From contig CAWISK010000006.1 in NCBI GenBank assembly GCA_963838805.1, positions 310,001-374,000 of the forward strand: a stretch of 64,000 bases of DNA, written 5' to 3'. How positions within the stretch are numbered: the first letter of the stretch is position 1; every line of letters starts with the position of its first letter. This document shows positions 55,146-62,870 of the stretch, piece by piece. Source of the stretch: CAVRQM01 sp963838805 (GTDB taxonomy: Bacteria > Pseudomonadota > Alphaproteobacteria > Acetobacterales > Acetobacteraceae). Position numbers and translations under genes: made by a program. A model generated the notes under the pieces. That model had not been told where the DNA came from. It saw only the letters and a list, made by a program, of their open reading frames with translations, and ran no database searches.

Positions 55146-55774
55146 TCAACGGGCGTTCATCGAGATCACGACCGCATCCCCGCCCAGGCTCAGCATCAGG
55201 CCGGTGCGCTTGGCTTGGGCTCCAGCACGACGCCCTTGTCGTTTTCAAGCCACATCTGCCCGCCGCTCGTCGTTCCGAGCGCAAAGCCGTAGCGGCCCTG
55301 CACATAGGGGCCAGGAAATTGCGAGACGTCCTTGAGGTTATAGACATTTCCGGTGGCCTCGAGCTTGGCGGCGCCGATGCCGCCGATCCCCAAGCCGCCC
55401 ACGGTAAACGGATAGACATTCCCGTTGAAGAACAGCTTGCCGGTCCCGCCGCCGCCGCTGCCGATGAAGGCGGCCTGGATCTGGGTCATTTCCACGGTCG
55501 CGTCCGGCTGCCTGCTTGCATAGGCGGCGGCCCCGGTCGAGCCATTGGTGCCTTGCTGGCCGGCGCAGGATGCGAGCGAGGCGGCAGCCGCGGCTGCGAG
55601 GCAGAACGACCGGATGGCTGTCCAGCGGCTCGCGCAGCGGCGATGTTCAGGTTCATCCAACGTGGTGAGGAGTTCCACCACAGCCCCGGCACGATTGCGC
55701 AAGCCCTTGGCCTCCCAGCCCCGTTTTGGGTCGTTTCTCGCGTCATTGTCGCATGATGCGGCGTGCAACACCAT
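55146..55774 (-). CDS. Putative lipoprotein, DUF1134/EipA-like (frameshift near the end; start uncertain)
   Basis: The hydrophobic segment FCLAAAAAASLASC ends in a lipobox (LASC), so the mature protein is probably lipidated. The mature domain is beta-rich: GGTGKLFFNGNVYPFTVGGL, KLEATGNVYNLKDVSQFPG and FALGTTSGGQMWLENDKGVV, which resembles the DUF1134/EipA group by eye. The frame as read ends at 55196; a break near 55215 restores TGLMLSLGGDAVVISM, ending at 55146. The first ~45 residues before the signal sequence look non-coding, so the start is probably closer to 55660. Upstream of and possibly co-transcribed with the pump genes. Confidence 0.6.
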
Positions 55775-55915
55775 TGTGCGGCCGTGCAGGTATCAGGGCA
55801 CGCGGCCGCCGCGCCGTGGATCAGGGCGGGCGCCGCGAGCCCCGCCATCCGCCCGATACCGCCCAAGCCGCTCCGCTCCGAGATTAGCGCGCAGAACAGC
55901 GCGGGATTCCCGATC

Positions 55916-56800
55916 ATGGCCGACATCCTTTCCGAACTCTCGCAGGCGGTGCAGGCGCGCGTCAGCGATGCGGCGCCCCTGGTGGCGAGCCTGAGCTGGG
56001 GCGGTCGCGGCCTGCTGAGCGCCATCCTATGGCGCGATGGCGTGGTGGTGACCTCCGAGCAAAGCCTGCCGGAGGCCGAGCGCTACGAGGCCGCCCTGCC
56101 CGGTGGATCGCGCGTCGCCGCGACACTTGCGGGGCGCGATCCGTCCACCAATGTCGCGGTGCTGCGGCTCGAGGCATCGGCGCCAGGATTTGCCCGTGCC
56201 GAGCCAGCCGGTGTCGGAGGACTGGCGTTGGCCCTGGGCGGCGATGGCGTGGGAGGCACGACAGCGCGGCTGGGCGGCATCGAGGTGCTGGGACCGGCGT
56301 GGCAGAGCATGCGCGGCGGTCGCATCGACCGGCTGATACGCATCGGCGTGCGCCTGCCGCCGGCCGCCGAGGGTGGACCGGTGATCGATACCGAGGGCGG
56401 CGTGCTGGGCATGTCCACCTTCGGTCCGCGCCGCGAGGTGATGGTCATTCCGTCCGCGACCATCGCGCGCGTCATCGAGCATCTGCTCTCGCAGGGGCGT
56501 GTGTCGCGCGGCTGGCTGGGCGTGGGACTGCATGAGGTAGCACTGCCGCGCGACATCGCGGCACGGGCGGGAGCGGAGAGCGGGTTGATGGTGATGAGTC
56601 TCGCCGAGGACGCGCCGGCCGCGGGCCAGGTGCTGCCGGGCGACATCCTGATCGCGATCGACGGCACGAAGGTCGCGCAGTCGCGGGCGGTGGCCGGTCT
56701 GCTCGGTCCGGAAAGCGTGGGCAAGATCGTCTCCATCACGCTGGTCCGCGCCGGCGTGCTGACCACCGCAAGCGTCACCGTAACCGCGCGGCCGGCATGA
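55916..56800 (+). CDS. HtrA/DegP-like S1C protein lacking the catalytic triad, with PDZ domain
   Basis: A 294 aa protein with the trypsin-like core (about 15-190) and a PDZ domain (about 197-290: RGWLGVGLHEVALP, LPGDILIAIDGTKV). No signal peptide is seen, so it is probably cytosolic. All three catalytic positions are replaced: the His of the usual TNAHV is E48 in VTSEQSL, the Asp is N79 in STNVAVL, and the Ser of GNSGGP is E152 in AEGGPVID. It cannot be a serine protease and should be a binding or regulatory protein. ATG at 55916 chosen; upstream residues look non-coding. Its stop overlaps the LuxR-type gene (ATGA). Confidence 0.85.
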   Translation: MADILSELSQAVQARVSDAAPLVASLSWGGRGLLSAILWRDGVVVTSEQSLPEAERYEAALPGGSRVAATLAGRDPSTNVAVLRLEASAPGFARAEPAGVGGLALALGGDGVGGTTARLGGIEVLGPAWQSMRGGRIDRLIRIGVRLPPAAEGGPVIDTEGGVLGMSTFGPRREVMVIPSATIARVIEHLLSQGRVSRGWLGVGLHEVALPRDIAARAGAESGLMVMSLAEDAPAAGQVLPGDILIAIDGTKVAQSRAVAGLLGPESVGKIVSITLVRAGVLTTASVTVTARPA

Positions 56801-57378
56801 GCGCCGCCCTGTCCGTGCTGCGGGTTGCAGAACGCCCGCCGCCATCGGTGGCGCTGCTGGTCCGGGACGCGCCGCGTCGGCGTGCTTTCGAGCAGGTGCT
56901 GACGACTGCATCGGCGGACGATGCCGACGTGTTGCTGGTGGCGTTGCGGGTTGGCGAGGCGCTGCCGGCGGACGCCACCGGCTTCGAGGGGCCGCTGCTG
57001 GTGCTGTCCGACGATCCGGCGCTCGCGGCCGATCGGGCTCTGGCGGGGGTGCTGCCCTATGCCGCGACCGACCGGCAAGTGGACGCGGCGGTGGCGGCAG
57101 TCGCGGCAGGCCTGATTGTCCGCGCTGCCGGCACCCCGGCGGAGCCGGCCGGTTTTGCGCCGCCTGAACCGGTGGGTCGCCCGCTGCTGACGCCGCGCGA
57201 GGTGGAGGTTCTGGCGGCGGTGGGGCAGGGGTTGAGCAACAAGGCGATTGCCCGCCGTCTCGGCATCTCGGCGCACACGGTCAAATACTATCTGGAATCG
57301 ATATTCCAGAAACTCGACGTGCGCAGCCGCGCCGAGGCGGTCACGCGCGGTCTGCGGCTGGGCGTGCAGGTGCTGTAG
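56797..57378 (+). CDS. LuxR-family transcriptional regulator with degenerate receiver
   Basis: A 193 aa protein. The C-terminal LuxR/GerE helix-turn-helix is complete (LTPREVEVLAAVGQGLSNKAIARRLGISAHTVKYYLESIFQKL, listed here as landmarks LTPREVEVL, NKAIARRL, TVKYYLESI). The N-terminal ~110 residues have a receiver-like pattern (VALLVRDAPRRRAFEQVL, LLVLSDDPAL) but no acidic pair and no phospho-acceptor Asp, so phosphorylation is unlikely. Translational coupling to the protease-dead HtrA-like gene suggests the two proteins act together. Ends 38 bp inside the convergent LysR gene. Confidence 0.85.
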   Translation: MSAALSVLRVAERPPPSVALLVRDAPRRRAFEQVLTTASADDADVLLVALRVGEALPADATGFEGPLLVLSDDPALAADRALAGVLPYAATDRQVDAAVAAVAAGLIVRAAGTPAEPAGFAPPEPVGRPLLTPREVEVLAAVGQGLSNKAIARRLGISAHTVKYYLESIFQKLDVRSRAEAVTRGLRLGVQVL

Positions 57379-58273
57379 GCGGGGCCACTTCCCGCAATCG
57401 TCCCGCGAGCCACCGCGCCGCAGGCCCCAGCGGCGCGTCGGCGCGGTGGATCAGCAGCGCCTCCAGCCGCGAGGTTGCGTGACCCTCGATGGGCAGGCGC
57501 ACCAACCTGCCCTCCGCGAGATCGCGCGCCACCATCGCCTCGGGCATGTTGCCCCAGCCCAAGCCGGCCCGCAGCAGCGCGTGCTTGGCGCCCAGATCGC
57601 CCAGCCGCCAGCAGCGGGTCGAGAGCACTCCGAAATCCTGGCCTTCGGTCAGGTGCGAGCGGTCCGACAGCACCAGTTGCGTCTCGTCCTGCAAGGCGGC
57701 GAGCGGGATCGGGCCGGCAAGGCGGGCCAGCCTGTGGCCTGGGGCCGCGACCGGAACCAGCGCGATTTCGTCGAGAGGATGTCGCTCCAGGCCTTCGTGC
57801 AGCAGCGCCATCCAGCCGGCGATGCCGAGCGTGCAGGTGCGGTCCAGCACCAGTTGCACGACGGCGCCGAGCGCTTCGGCGTGCAGGCGCAGCGCCACGG
57901 TGGGGAAGGTGGGCGCGAACGCGTCGAGCACTGCCACCAGCCGCTCGATCGGGAACATCACGTCCACCGCCAACGCCACCTCGGCCTCCAGCCCGCCGGA
58001 CAGGCCGGCGGCGCGGGCCCGCAGATCCTCGACCGCACGGCCAATGCGCCGCGCGTCGGCGAGGATCGCACGCCCGGCCTCGGTCAGGCGCGGCCGGCGC
58101 TGGTCGCGGTCGAAGAGTGCCACACCGAGCTGCGCCTCCAGATTGGCGATACTGTAGCTGATGACCGATTGCGTGCGGCGCAGGCTGCGCGCGGCGGCCG
58201 AGAAGCTGCCCAATTCGGCGACCGCTGTGAGAACGGCGAGTTGGTCCAGCGTTGGTCGGCCTGAGGGAGACAT
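57341..58273 (-). CDS. LysR-family transcriptional regulator
   Basis: A 310 aa regulator. The N-terminal winged HTH (LDQLAVLTAVAELGSFSAAA, RRTQSVISYSIANLEAQLG) is followed by a periplasmic-binding-like effector domain (LDRTCTLGIAGWMALLHEGL). It is divergent from wrbA-doxX across 111 bp holding dyads suited to a LysR-type protein, so it probably controls these quinone/redox genes and itself. Confidence 0.93.
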   Translation of the reverse strand: MSPSGRPTLDQLAVLTAVAELGSFSAAARSLRRTQSVISYSIANLEAQLGVALFDRDQRRPRLTEAGRAILADARRIGRAVEDLRARAAGLSGGLEAEVALAVDVMFPIERLVAVLDAFAPTFPTVALRLHAEALGAVVQLVLDRTCTLGIAGWMALLHEGLERHPLDEIALVPVAAPGHRLARLAGPIPLAALQDETQLVLSDRSHLTEGQDFGVLSTRCWRLGDLGAKHALLRAGLGWGNMPEAMVARDLAEGRLVRLPIEGHATSRLEALLIHRADAPLGPAARWLAGRLREVAPPTAPARPAADRA

Positions 58274-58310
58274 ATCGACTGGCTCGATGGGTGCGATCGA
58301 GATATTCTCG
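58274..58310. promoter_or_regulatory. Candidate LysR-type operators between lysR and wrbA
   Basis: Two dyads lie in the divergent gap: ATCGA-N5-TCGAT (58274-58288) and CGAGA-TAT-TCTCG (58298-58310). Their size and placement beside the LysR gene match autoregulatory and activation sites of this family. Confidence 0.45.
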
Positions 58311-58384
58311 GTTTGCGCGATCGTATCGGGCGACTAACTCTGCCGCAACCGGGCCAACCCCGTCTCTGCACCGAGGAGAAGCCG

Positions 58385-59011
58385 ATGGCGACCAATATCC
58401 TGATTGCCTTTTATTCCCGCGATGGATCGACCGAGGCCCTGGCCAAGGCGGTCGCCGAGGGTGCCCGCGCCCAAGGAGCGGAGGTCCGTCTGCGCCGTGC
58501 CCGCGAAGTGGCGGCCCCCGAGATCATGGCCAAGGCCGCCGGATGGGCCGAGAAGGCCGCGCGCATGAACGCCCTGTACGAGGCGCCGACCGAGGCGGAT
58601 GCCGAATGGGCTGATGGCATCGCCTTCGGCTCGCCCACGCGCTTCGGCAATGTCGCGGCCGACCTGAAGGCCTATATCGATGGCTTGGGCGGGCTGTGGT
58701 TCCAGGGCAAGCTGGTGGGCAAGGCCGGCACCGTGTTCTGTGCCACGGCCACGACCCATGGCGGCGCGGAATCGACGCTGCTTTCGCTGTACAACCCGAT
58801 GGCGCATCTCGGGCTGATCATCGTTCCCCTGGGCTATGGCGAGCCGGTCATGTTTCGCGCGGGAACACCGTACGGCGCCCATGCCGCCGTGGACGGGCAG
58901 CATGTGACGCAGGTGGGTGCCGATGAGCTGGAGGTCGCGCGCTACCAGGGAAGGCGTCTCGCCACGGTGGCGACCGCGCTGAAGGCGGCCCGGTTGACGG
59001 AAACCAAATAG
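58385..59011 (+). CDS. wrbA: NAD(P)H:quinone oxidoreductase, WrbA type
   Basis: A 208 aa flavodoxin-like FMN enzyme that reduces quinones by two electrons, limiting semiquinone radicals. The FMN phosphate loop FYSRDGSTEALAKAV is near residue 9. GSPTRFGNVAADLKAYIDG and the FCATATTHGGAESTLLSLYN block are characteristic of WrbA. ATG at 58385 follows GAGGAG. Followed 9 bp later by the doxX gene, and divergent from lysR. Confidence 0.93.
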   Translation: MATNILIAFYSRDGSTEALAKAVAEGARAQGAEVRLRRAREVAAPEIMAKAAGWAEKAARMNALYEAPTEADAEWADGIAFGSPTRFGNVAADLKAYIDGLGGLWFQGKLVGKAGTVFCATATTHGGAESTLLSLYNPMAHLGLIIVPLGYGEPVMFRAGTPYGAHAAVDGQHVTQVGADELEVARYQGRRLATVATALKAARLTETK

Positions 59012-59020
59012 GAGGCTGCC

Positions 59021-59449
59021 ATGACTGCCACGAACAGGATCGATGTCACACTGACGCCGCTGCTCGGGCGGCTGCTGCTGGCCGCCCTTTTCGTCTGGGC
59101 AGGCGCGCTGAAGGCGATGTCCGCCAGTGGAACCATTGGCTACATCGCCCATTCCGGGGTGCCGGTGCCGGAACTGGCCTATGCTGTCGCCGTCATCGTC
59201 GAGTTGGGCGGCGGCATCCTGCTGGCGCTGGGTGCCTTCACCCGGCCGGTCGCGGTGGTCCTGGCGCTGTGGTGCCTGGTCACCGGCCTGCTGTTCCACT
59301 TCATTCCGGGCGGCTACGAAAACCTCATCAACGGCTACAAGAACCTGGCGATGGCCGGCGGCTTCCTGTACGTGGCGGCGCACGGGGCGGGCCTGTGGAG
59401 CGTCGATGCGATGCGCGGCAGCACGGGCCGCGTGAGCGCCGCCGTGTGA
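59021..59449 (+). CDS. DoxX-family membrane protein
   Basis: A 142 aa inner-membrane protein with four predicted TM helices. LLGRLLLAALFVWAGALKAM and VELGGGILLALGAFTRPVAV are typical of the DoxX/MauE-like family, implicated in quinone and thiol redox pathways. GGAGG precedes the ATG. Pairing with wrbA fits a redox function. Confidence 0.9.
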   Translation: MTATNRIDVTLTPLLGRLLLAALFVWAGALKAMSASGTIGYIAHSGVPVPELAYAVAVIVELGGGILLALGAFTRPVAVVLALWCLVTGLLFHFIPGGYENLINGYKNLAMAGGFLYVAAHGAGLWSVDAMRGSTGRVSAAV

Positions 59450-59462
59450 CGTGACGTTTCGA

Positions 59463-59491
59463 CCCGCGCGCCTCTTGTCGCGGCGCGCGGG
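59463..59491 (+). terminator. GC-rich hairpin after doxX
   Basis: CCCGCGCGCC (59463-59472) and GGCGCGCGGG (59482-59491) form a perfect 10-bp stem with a 9-nt loop, 13 bp after the doxX stop. There is no T-run, so termination efficiency is uncertain, but it separates doxX from the following oxidoreductase operon. Confidence 0.5.
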
Positions 59492-59533
59492 ACGGAACAG
59501 AAAGGGCGGACTCTGACGCAACAGGGGACGTCC

Positions 59534-60514
59534 ATGCCACGTATCGCCGTGATCGGCGCCGGCCGGATCGGCCGCATTCATGCCCGCAATGTCGCCTTGC
59601 ACGGCGAAGCCACGCTGTTCGGCATCAGCGACCCGCATGCGCCCTCGGCCGAGGCGCTGGCCCAGGCAACCGGCAGCCGTGCCATCCCGCTCGACGAGGC
59701 ATTCGAGGCGGATGCGGTGCTGATCGGCTCGCCCACGCCGACCCACGCCGACTATATCGAGCGGGCAGCGCAGGCGGGGAAATCCGTGTTCTGCGAAAAA
59801 CCGATCGACCTCGACGTGGCGCGCGTGCGGTCGTGCCTCGATGTGGTGCGCGAGACCGGCATTCTGCTGATGGTGGGATTCAACCGCCGCTTCGATCCGT
59901 CGTTCGCGACGCTGAAGCGCCGGCTGGCCGCGGGCGAAATCGGTGAGCTGGAATTGCTCACCATCATCAGCAAGGATCCGGCGCCGCCGCCGCCCGGCTA
60001 TACCGGCTCGGGCGGGTTGTTCCGCGACATGATGATCCACGACCTCGATCTGGCACGGCATCTGCTGGCCGAGGAGCCGGTGGAGCTGTTCGCCAGCGGC
60101 TCGTGCCTGATCGATCCCTCGATCGGTGCGCAGGGAGATGTCGATACGGCGATCGTCACGCTGAAGACGGCGAGCGGCAAATTGTGCCAGATCAGCAACA
60201 GCCGTCGCGCCGTGTACGGATACGACCAGCGCATCGAGGCGCATGGCGCGCGCGGAATGCTGCGCGCAGGCAACCAGCGCGAGACGACGGTGGAGATCGC
60301 GACTGGGCGCGGCTTCAGCACCGACCCGGCGCTGCCGTTCTTCCTGGAACGCTATGCGGCCGCATATCGCGCCGAGCTGGACGTGTTCATCGACGCGCTT
60401 GGCTCGGGACTTGCGCCGGAGCCGAGCGGGGCGGACGGCCTGGCGGCGCTGCTGCTGGCCGATGCGGCGACCGAGAGCGCCCGCACCGGTCAGTCGGTGC
60501 GATTGTCCAGCTAG
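59534..60514 (+). CDS. Gfo/Idh/MocA oxidoreductase, inositol 2-dehydrogenase-like
   Basis: A 326 aa NAD(P)-dependent sugar/cyclitol dehydrogenase. The Rossmann motif GAGRIGRIHARN begins at residue 8. CEKPIDLD carries the catalytic Lys, and HDLDLARHLL has the Asp-x3-His-like active-site pair. Closest in pattern to IolG, which oxidises myo-inositol to scyllo-inosose. It begins a run of three catabolic genes, suggesting cyclitol or keto-sugar degradation; substrate not proven. Confidence 0.9.
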   Translation: MPRIAVIGAGRIGRIHARNVALHGEATLFGISDPHAPSAEALAQATGSRAIPLDEAFEADAVLIGSPTPTHADYIERAAQAGKSVFCEKPIDLDVARVRSCLDVVRETGILLMVGFNRRFDPSFATLKRRLAAGEIGELELLTIISKDPAPPPPGYTGSGGLFRDMMIHDLDLARHLLAEEPVELFASGSCLIDPSIGAQGDVDTAIVTLKTASGKLCQISNSRRAVYGYDQRIEAHGARGMLRAGNQRETTVEIATGRGFSTDPALPFFLERYAAAYRAELDVFIDALGSGLAPEPSGADGLAALLLADAATESARTGQSVRLSS

Positions 60515-60547
60515 CGGACGCGACAGGCGAAAGGGGGAAACGCAGAC

Positions 60548-61597
60548 GTGGCGAACAAGAACACCTATCCGAAGCTGCACAACGCGATGTGGCCGGGTCT
60601 GGTCGGCAAGGGGCCGGATTCGGAGCCGCCGATCGACCTGGAAACGATGCTCGATCTGACGGCGGCGGCCGAGGTGGACGGGCAGAAATTCGACGGCGTG
60701 GATATCTTCGCCGCCGAGCCGCACACCAGCATCGACGCGAGCGACGACGAACTGCGGCGTCTGGCCGACAGCGCGCGGCGGCGTGGCCTGGTGATCGGCT
60801 CGATCGTCGCACCCGTCTGGCCGCCGGTGGGCGGCGGCTCGGCGATGGGCGATGCGGCTGAGCGCGCGCGCTTCGTGGAGAACGTGGGCAAGGCGTGCCG
60901 CATCGGCAGGCGCCTGCGCGAGCTGGGCGTGCGCCCATACGGCGTCATTCGCATCGATTCCGCGACCGGGGTGGCCGATTACGCCCGTGATCCGGACGCC
61001 AACATGCAGACGATCGCCGCGACATTCCGCGAGGCCTGCGCCGTGGCCGAGCAATACGGCGAGCGCCTGGCTGCCGAAGGGGAAATCTGCTGGGGCGCGA
61101 TGCAGGGGTGGCGCAGCATGGTGCGGCTGCTGGAGACGGTGGACCGGCCGAAGGTGCTGGGCTTCCAGGCCGACATGGCGCACACGCTGCTGTACACGCT
61201 GGGCTACAACGCGGCCGACGAGCGCATCCTGCCGGAAGATTTTTCCTGGGAGCAGACCGAGCGGTTCCACGCGGCGCTCAAGACCATGACGGATGCGCTG
61301 CGGCCCTGGACCATCGATTTCCACGTGGCACAGAACGACGCCACCGTGAAGGGCATGGGATCGCACGACAAGACCGGGCGGCACTGTCTGCCGAAGGATC
61401 CGAACGGCAAGCTCGACATCGTGCGCGATTCCCGCTTCTGGCTGCGCGACGGGCAGGGCAACCTGACGCGGGCTTTCCAGCATATCTGCTGGGACGGCTG
61501 CATGTTCCCCAACGCCGTCATGCACCAGCGGCAGACATGGAATGATGTGCTGGCGGCGATGGTCGGCGTGCGCGACGCGCATGGGTGGGTGGCATGA
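60548..61597 (+). CDS. Xylose isomerase-like TIM-barrel protein (sugar isomerase/epimerase family)
   Basis: A 349 aa protein with the AP-endonuclease-2/xylose-isomerase-like barrel: GLVIGSIVAPVWPPVGGGS, RIGRRLRELGVRPYGVIRID, EGEICWGAMQGWRSMVRLLE (Glu as a probable metal ligand), LGFQADMAHTLLYTLGY, and DFHVAQNDATVKGMGSHDKT with His ligands. Longer than the ~280 aa of most epimerases. GTG at 60548 follows AAAGGGGG. Its stop overlaps the next ATG, so it works with the flanking dehydrogenases, plausibly as an isomerase or dehydratase of a keto-intermediate. Confidence 0.87.
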   Translation: MANKNTYPKLHNAMWPGLVGKGPDSEPPIDLETMLDLTAAAEVDGQKFDGVDIFAAEPHTSIDASDDELRRLADSARRRGLVIGSIVAPVWPPVGGGSAMGDAAERARFVENVGKACRIGRRLRELGVRPYGVIRIDSATGVADYARDPDANMQTIAATFREACAVAEQYGERLAAEGEICWGAMQGWRSMVRLLETVDRPKVLGFQADMAHTLLYTLGYNAADERILPEDFSWEQTERFHAALKTMTDALRPWTIDFHVAQNDATVKGMGSHDKTGRHCLPKDPNGKLDIVRDSRFWLRDGQGNLTRAFQHICWDGCMFPNAVMHQRQTWNDVLAAMVGVRDAHGWVA

Positions 61598-62730
61598 GCA
61601 CGAAGCCGCTGCGCGTCGGGATTGTCGGCTACGGTTTCATGGGCCGCACCCACTCCAACGCCTTCCGCCAGGTCAACCAGTTCTTCGATGTGCCGTATCG
61701 CCCGGTATTGGCGGCGATCTGCGCGCGCAAGGCGGATGCAGCCCGGGCCTTTGCCGCGCAATGGGGACACGAATCGGTCGAGACCGATTGGCGCGCGCTG
61801 GTTGCTCGCCCGGACATCGACCTGATCGACATCGCCAGCCCGAACGACACGCACGAGGAGATTGCGATCGCTGCGGCACAAGCCGGCAAGATGGTGCTCT
61901 GCGAGAAGCCTCTGGGCCGCACCGCCGCCGAGGCAGAGCGCATGGTCGATGCGGTGGAAACGGCGGGCGTCGCCAACATGGTGTGGTACAACTACCGCCG
62001 CGTGCCGGCGGTGACGCTGGCGAAGCAATTGATCGACGAGGGCAGGCTCGGCCGCGTGTTCCACTATCGCGCGAAGTTCCTCCAGGACTGGACCATCTCG
62101 AAGGATTTGCCGCAGGGCGGTGCGGGCCTGTGGCGGCTGGATGCGAGCGTCGCCGGCAGCGGTGTCACCGGCGATCTGCTGGCGCATTGCATCGACACGG
62201 CGATGTGGCTGAACGGCGGCATCATCGAGGTCTCGGCGATGACGGAGACGTTCATCAAGGAACGTCCGCACCAATTGACCGGCCGCGTCGAGAAGGTCGG
62301 CATCGACGATGCGAGCGCGTTCCTGGCGCGGTTCGCCAACGGCTCGCTCGCGACATTCGAGGCGACGCGCTATGCGCGCGGGCACAAGGCGCTCTACACG
62401 TTCGAGATCAACGGCGAACACGCCTCGATCGTCTGGGATCTGCACGATCTGCACCGGTTGCAGTATTTCGACCATCGCGACGAAGGGAGGGTGCGCGGCT
62501 GGCGGTCGCTGCATATCACCGATGGCGACCACCCCTATATGAGCCATTGGTGGGTGCCAGGATTGCAGATCGGCTACGAGCACACCTTCATCCATCAGGT
62601 TGCCGATTTTCTCATGAGCCTGGAGAGCGGGACACCGGCGGCACCGACATTCCGGGACGCGCTGGCGACCGACCGGGTGACGGATGCCGTGTTGGAGTCG
62701 GCGCGCTCGCGGCAGTGGAAGACGGTGTGA
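61594..62730 (+). CDS. Gfo/Idh/MocA oxidoreductase
   Basis: A 378 aa dehydrogenase paralogous in fold to the one at 59534. GIVGYGFMGRTHSNAF is the cofactor loop, LCEKPLGRTAAEAE has the catalytic Lys, and DLLAHCIDTAMWL the active-site Asp/His. WYNYRRVPAVTLAKQLI and SHWWVPGLQIGYEHTFIHQV are typical of larger sugar-oxidising members. The ATG at 61594 overlaps the previous stop (ATGA); an upstream ATG at 61585 is less likely. Confidence 0.91.
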   Translation: MSTKPLRVGIVGYGFMGRTHSNAFRQVNQFFDVPYRPVLAAICARKADAARAFAAQWGHESVETDWRALVARPDIDLIDIASPNDTHEEIAIAAAQAGKMVLCEKPLGRTAAEAERMVDAVETAGVANMVWYNYRRVPAVTLAKQLIDEGRLGRVFHYRAKFLQDWTISKDLPQGGAGLWRLDASVAGSGVTGDLLAHCIDTAMWLNGGIIEVSAMTETFIKERPHQLTGRVEKVGIDDASAFLARFANGSLATFEATRYARGHKALYTFEINGEHASIVWDLHDLHRLQYFDHRDEGRVRGWRSLHITDGDHPYMSHWWVPGLQIGYEHTFIHQVADFLMSLESGTPAAPTFRDALATDRVTDAVLESARSRQWKTV

Positions 62731-62745
62731 CAGCCGGCCCCGCCC

Positions 62746-62780
62746 GGCCCTTCGGGCCACCCTCCCCAAAATGGGGAGGG
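62746..62780. terminator. Tandem hairpins downstream of the Gfo/Idh operon
   Basis: GGCCC-TTC-GGGCC (62746-62758) is followed by a perfect 9-bp stem CCCTCCCCA-AAA-TGGGGAGGG (62760-62780) and then a T-rich AGATTTCTTTTC. Likely a terminator; the second element also resembles widespread REP-like intergenic hairpins. Confidence 0.6.
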
Positions 62781-62870
62781 AGATTTCTTTTCTTCCCCGG
62801 AACGGGACTTGGGCTGCGGAGCGGGCCAAGGGCACGAAGGGCTGGCTGGGATGCGCGACGGGTCGAAATT

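Noticed and set aside
58334..61582. A minus-strand open frame of more than 1000 codons opposite wrbA, doxX and the Gfo/Idh genes
   Set aside because: Antisense shadow produced by high GC at third positions; Arg/His/Gln-rich, no domain, and it opposes several well-recognised genes.
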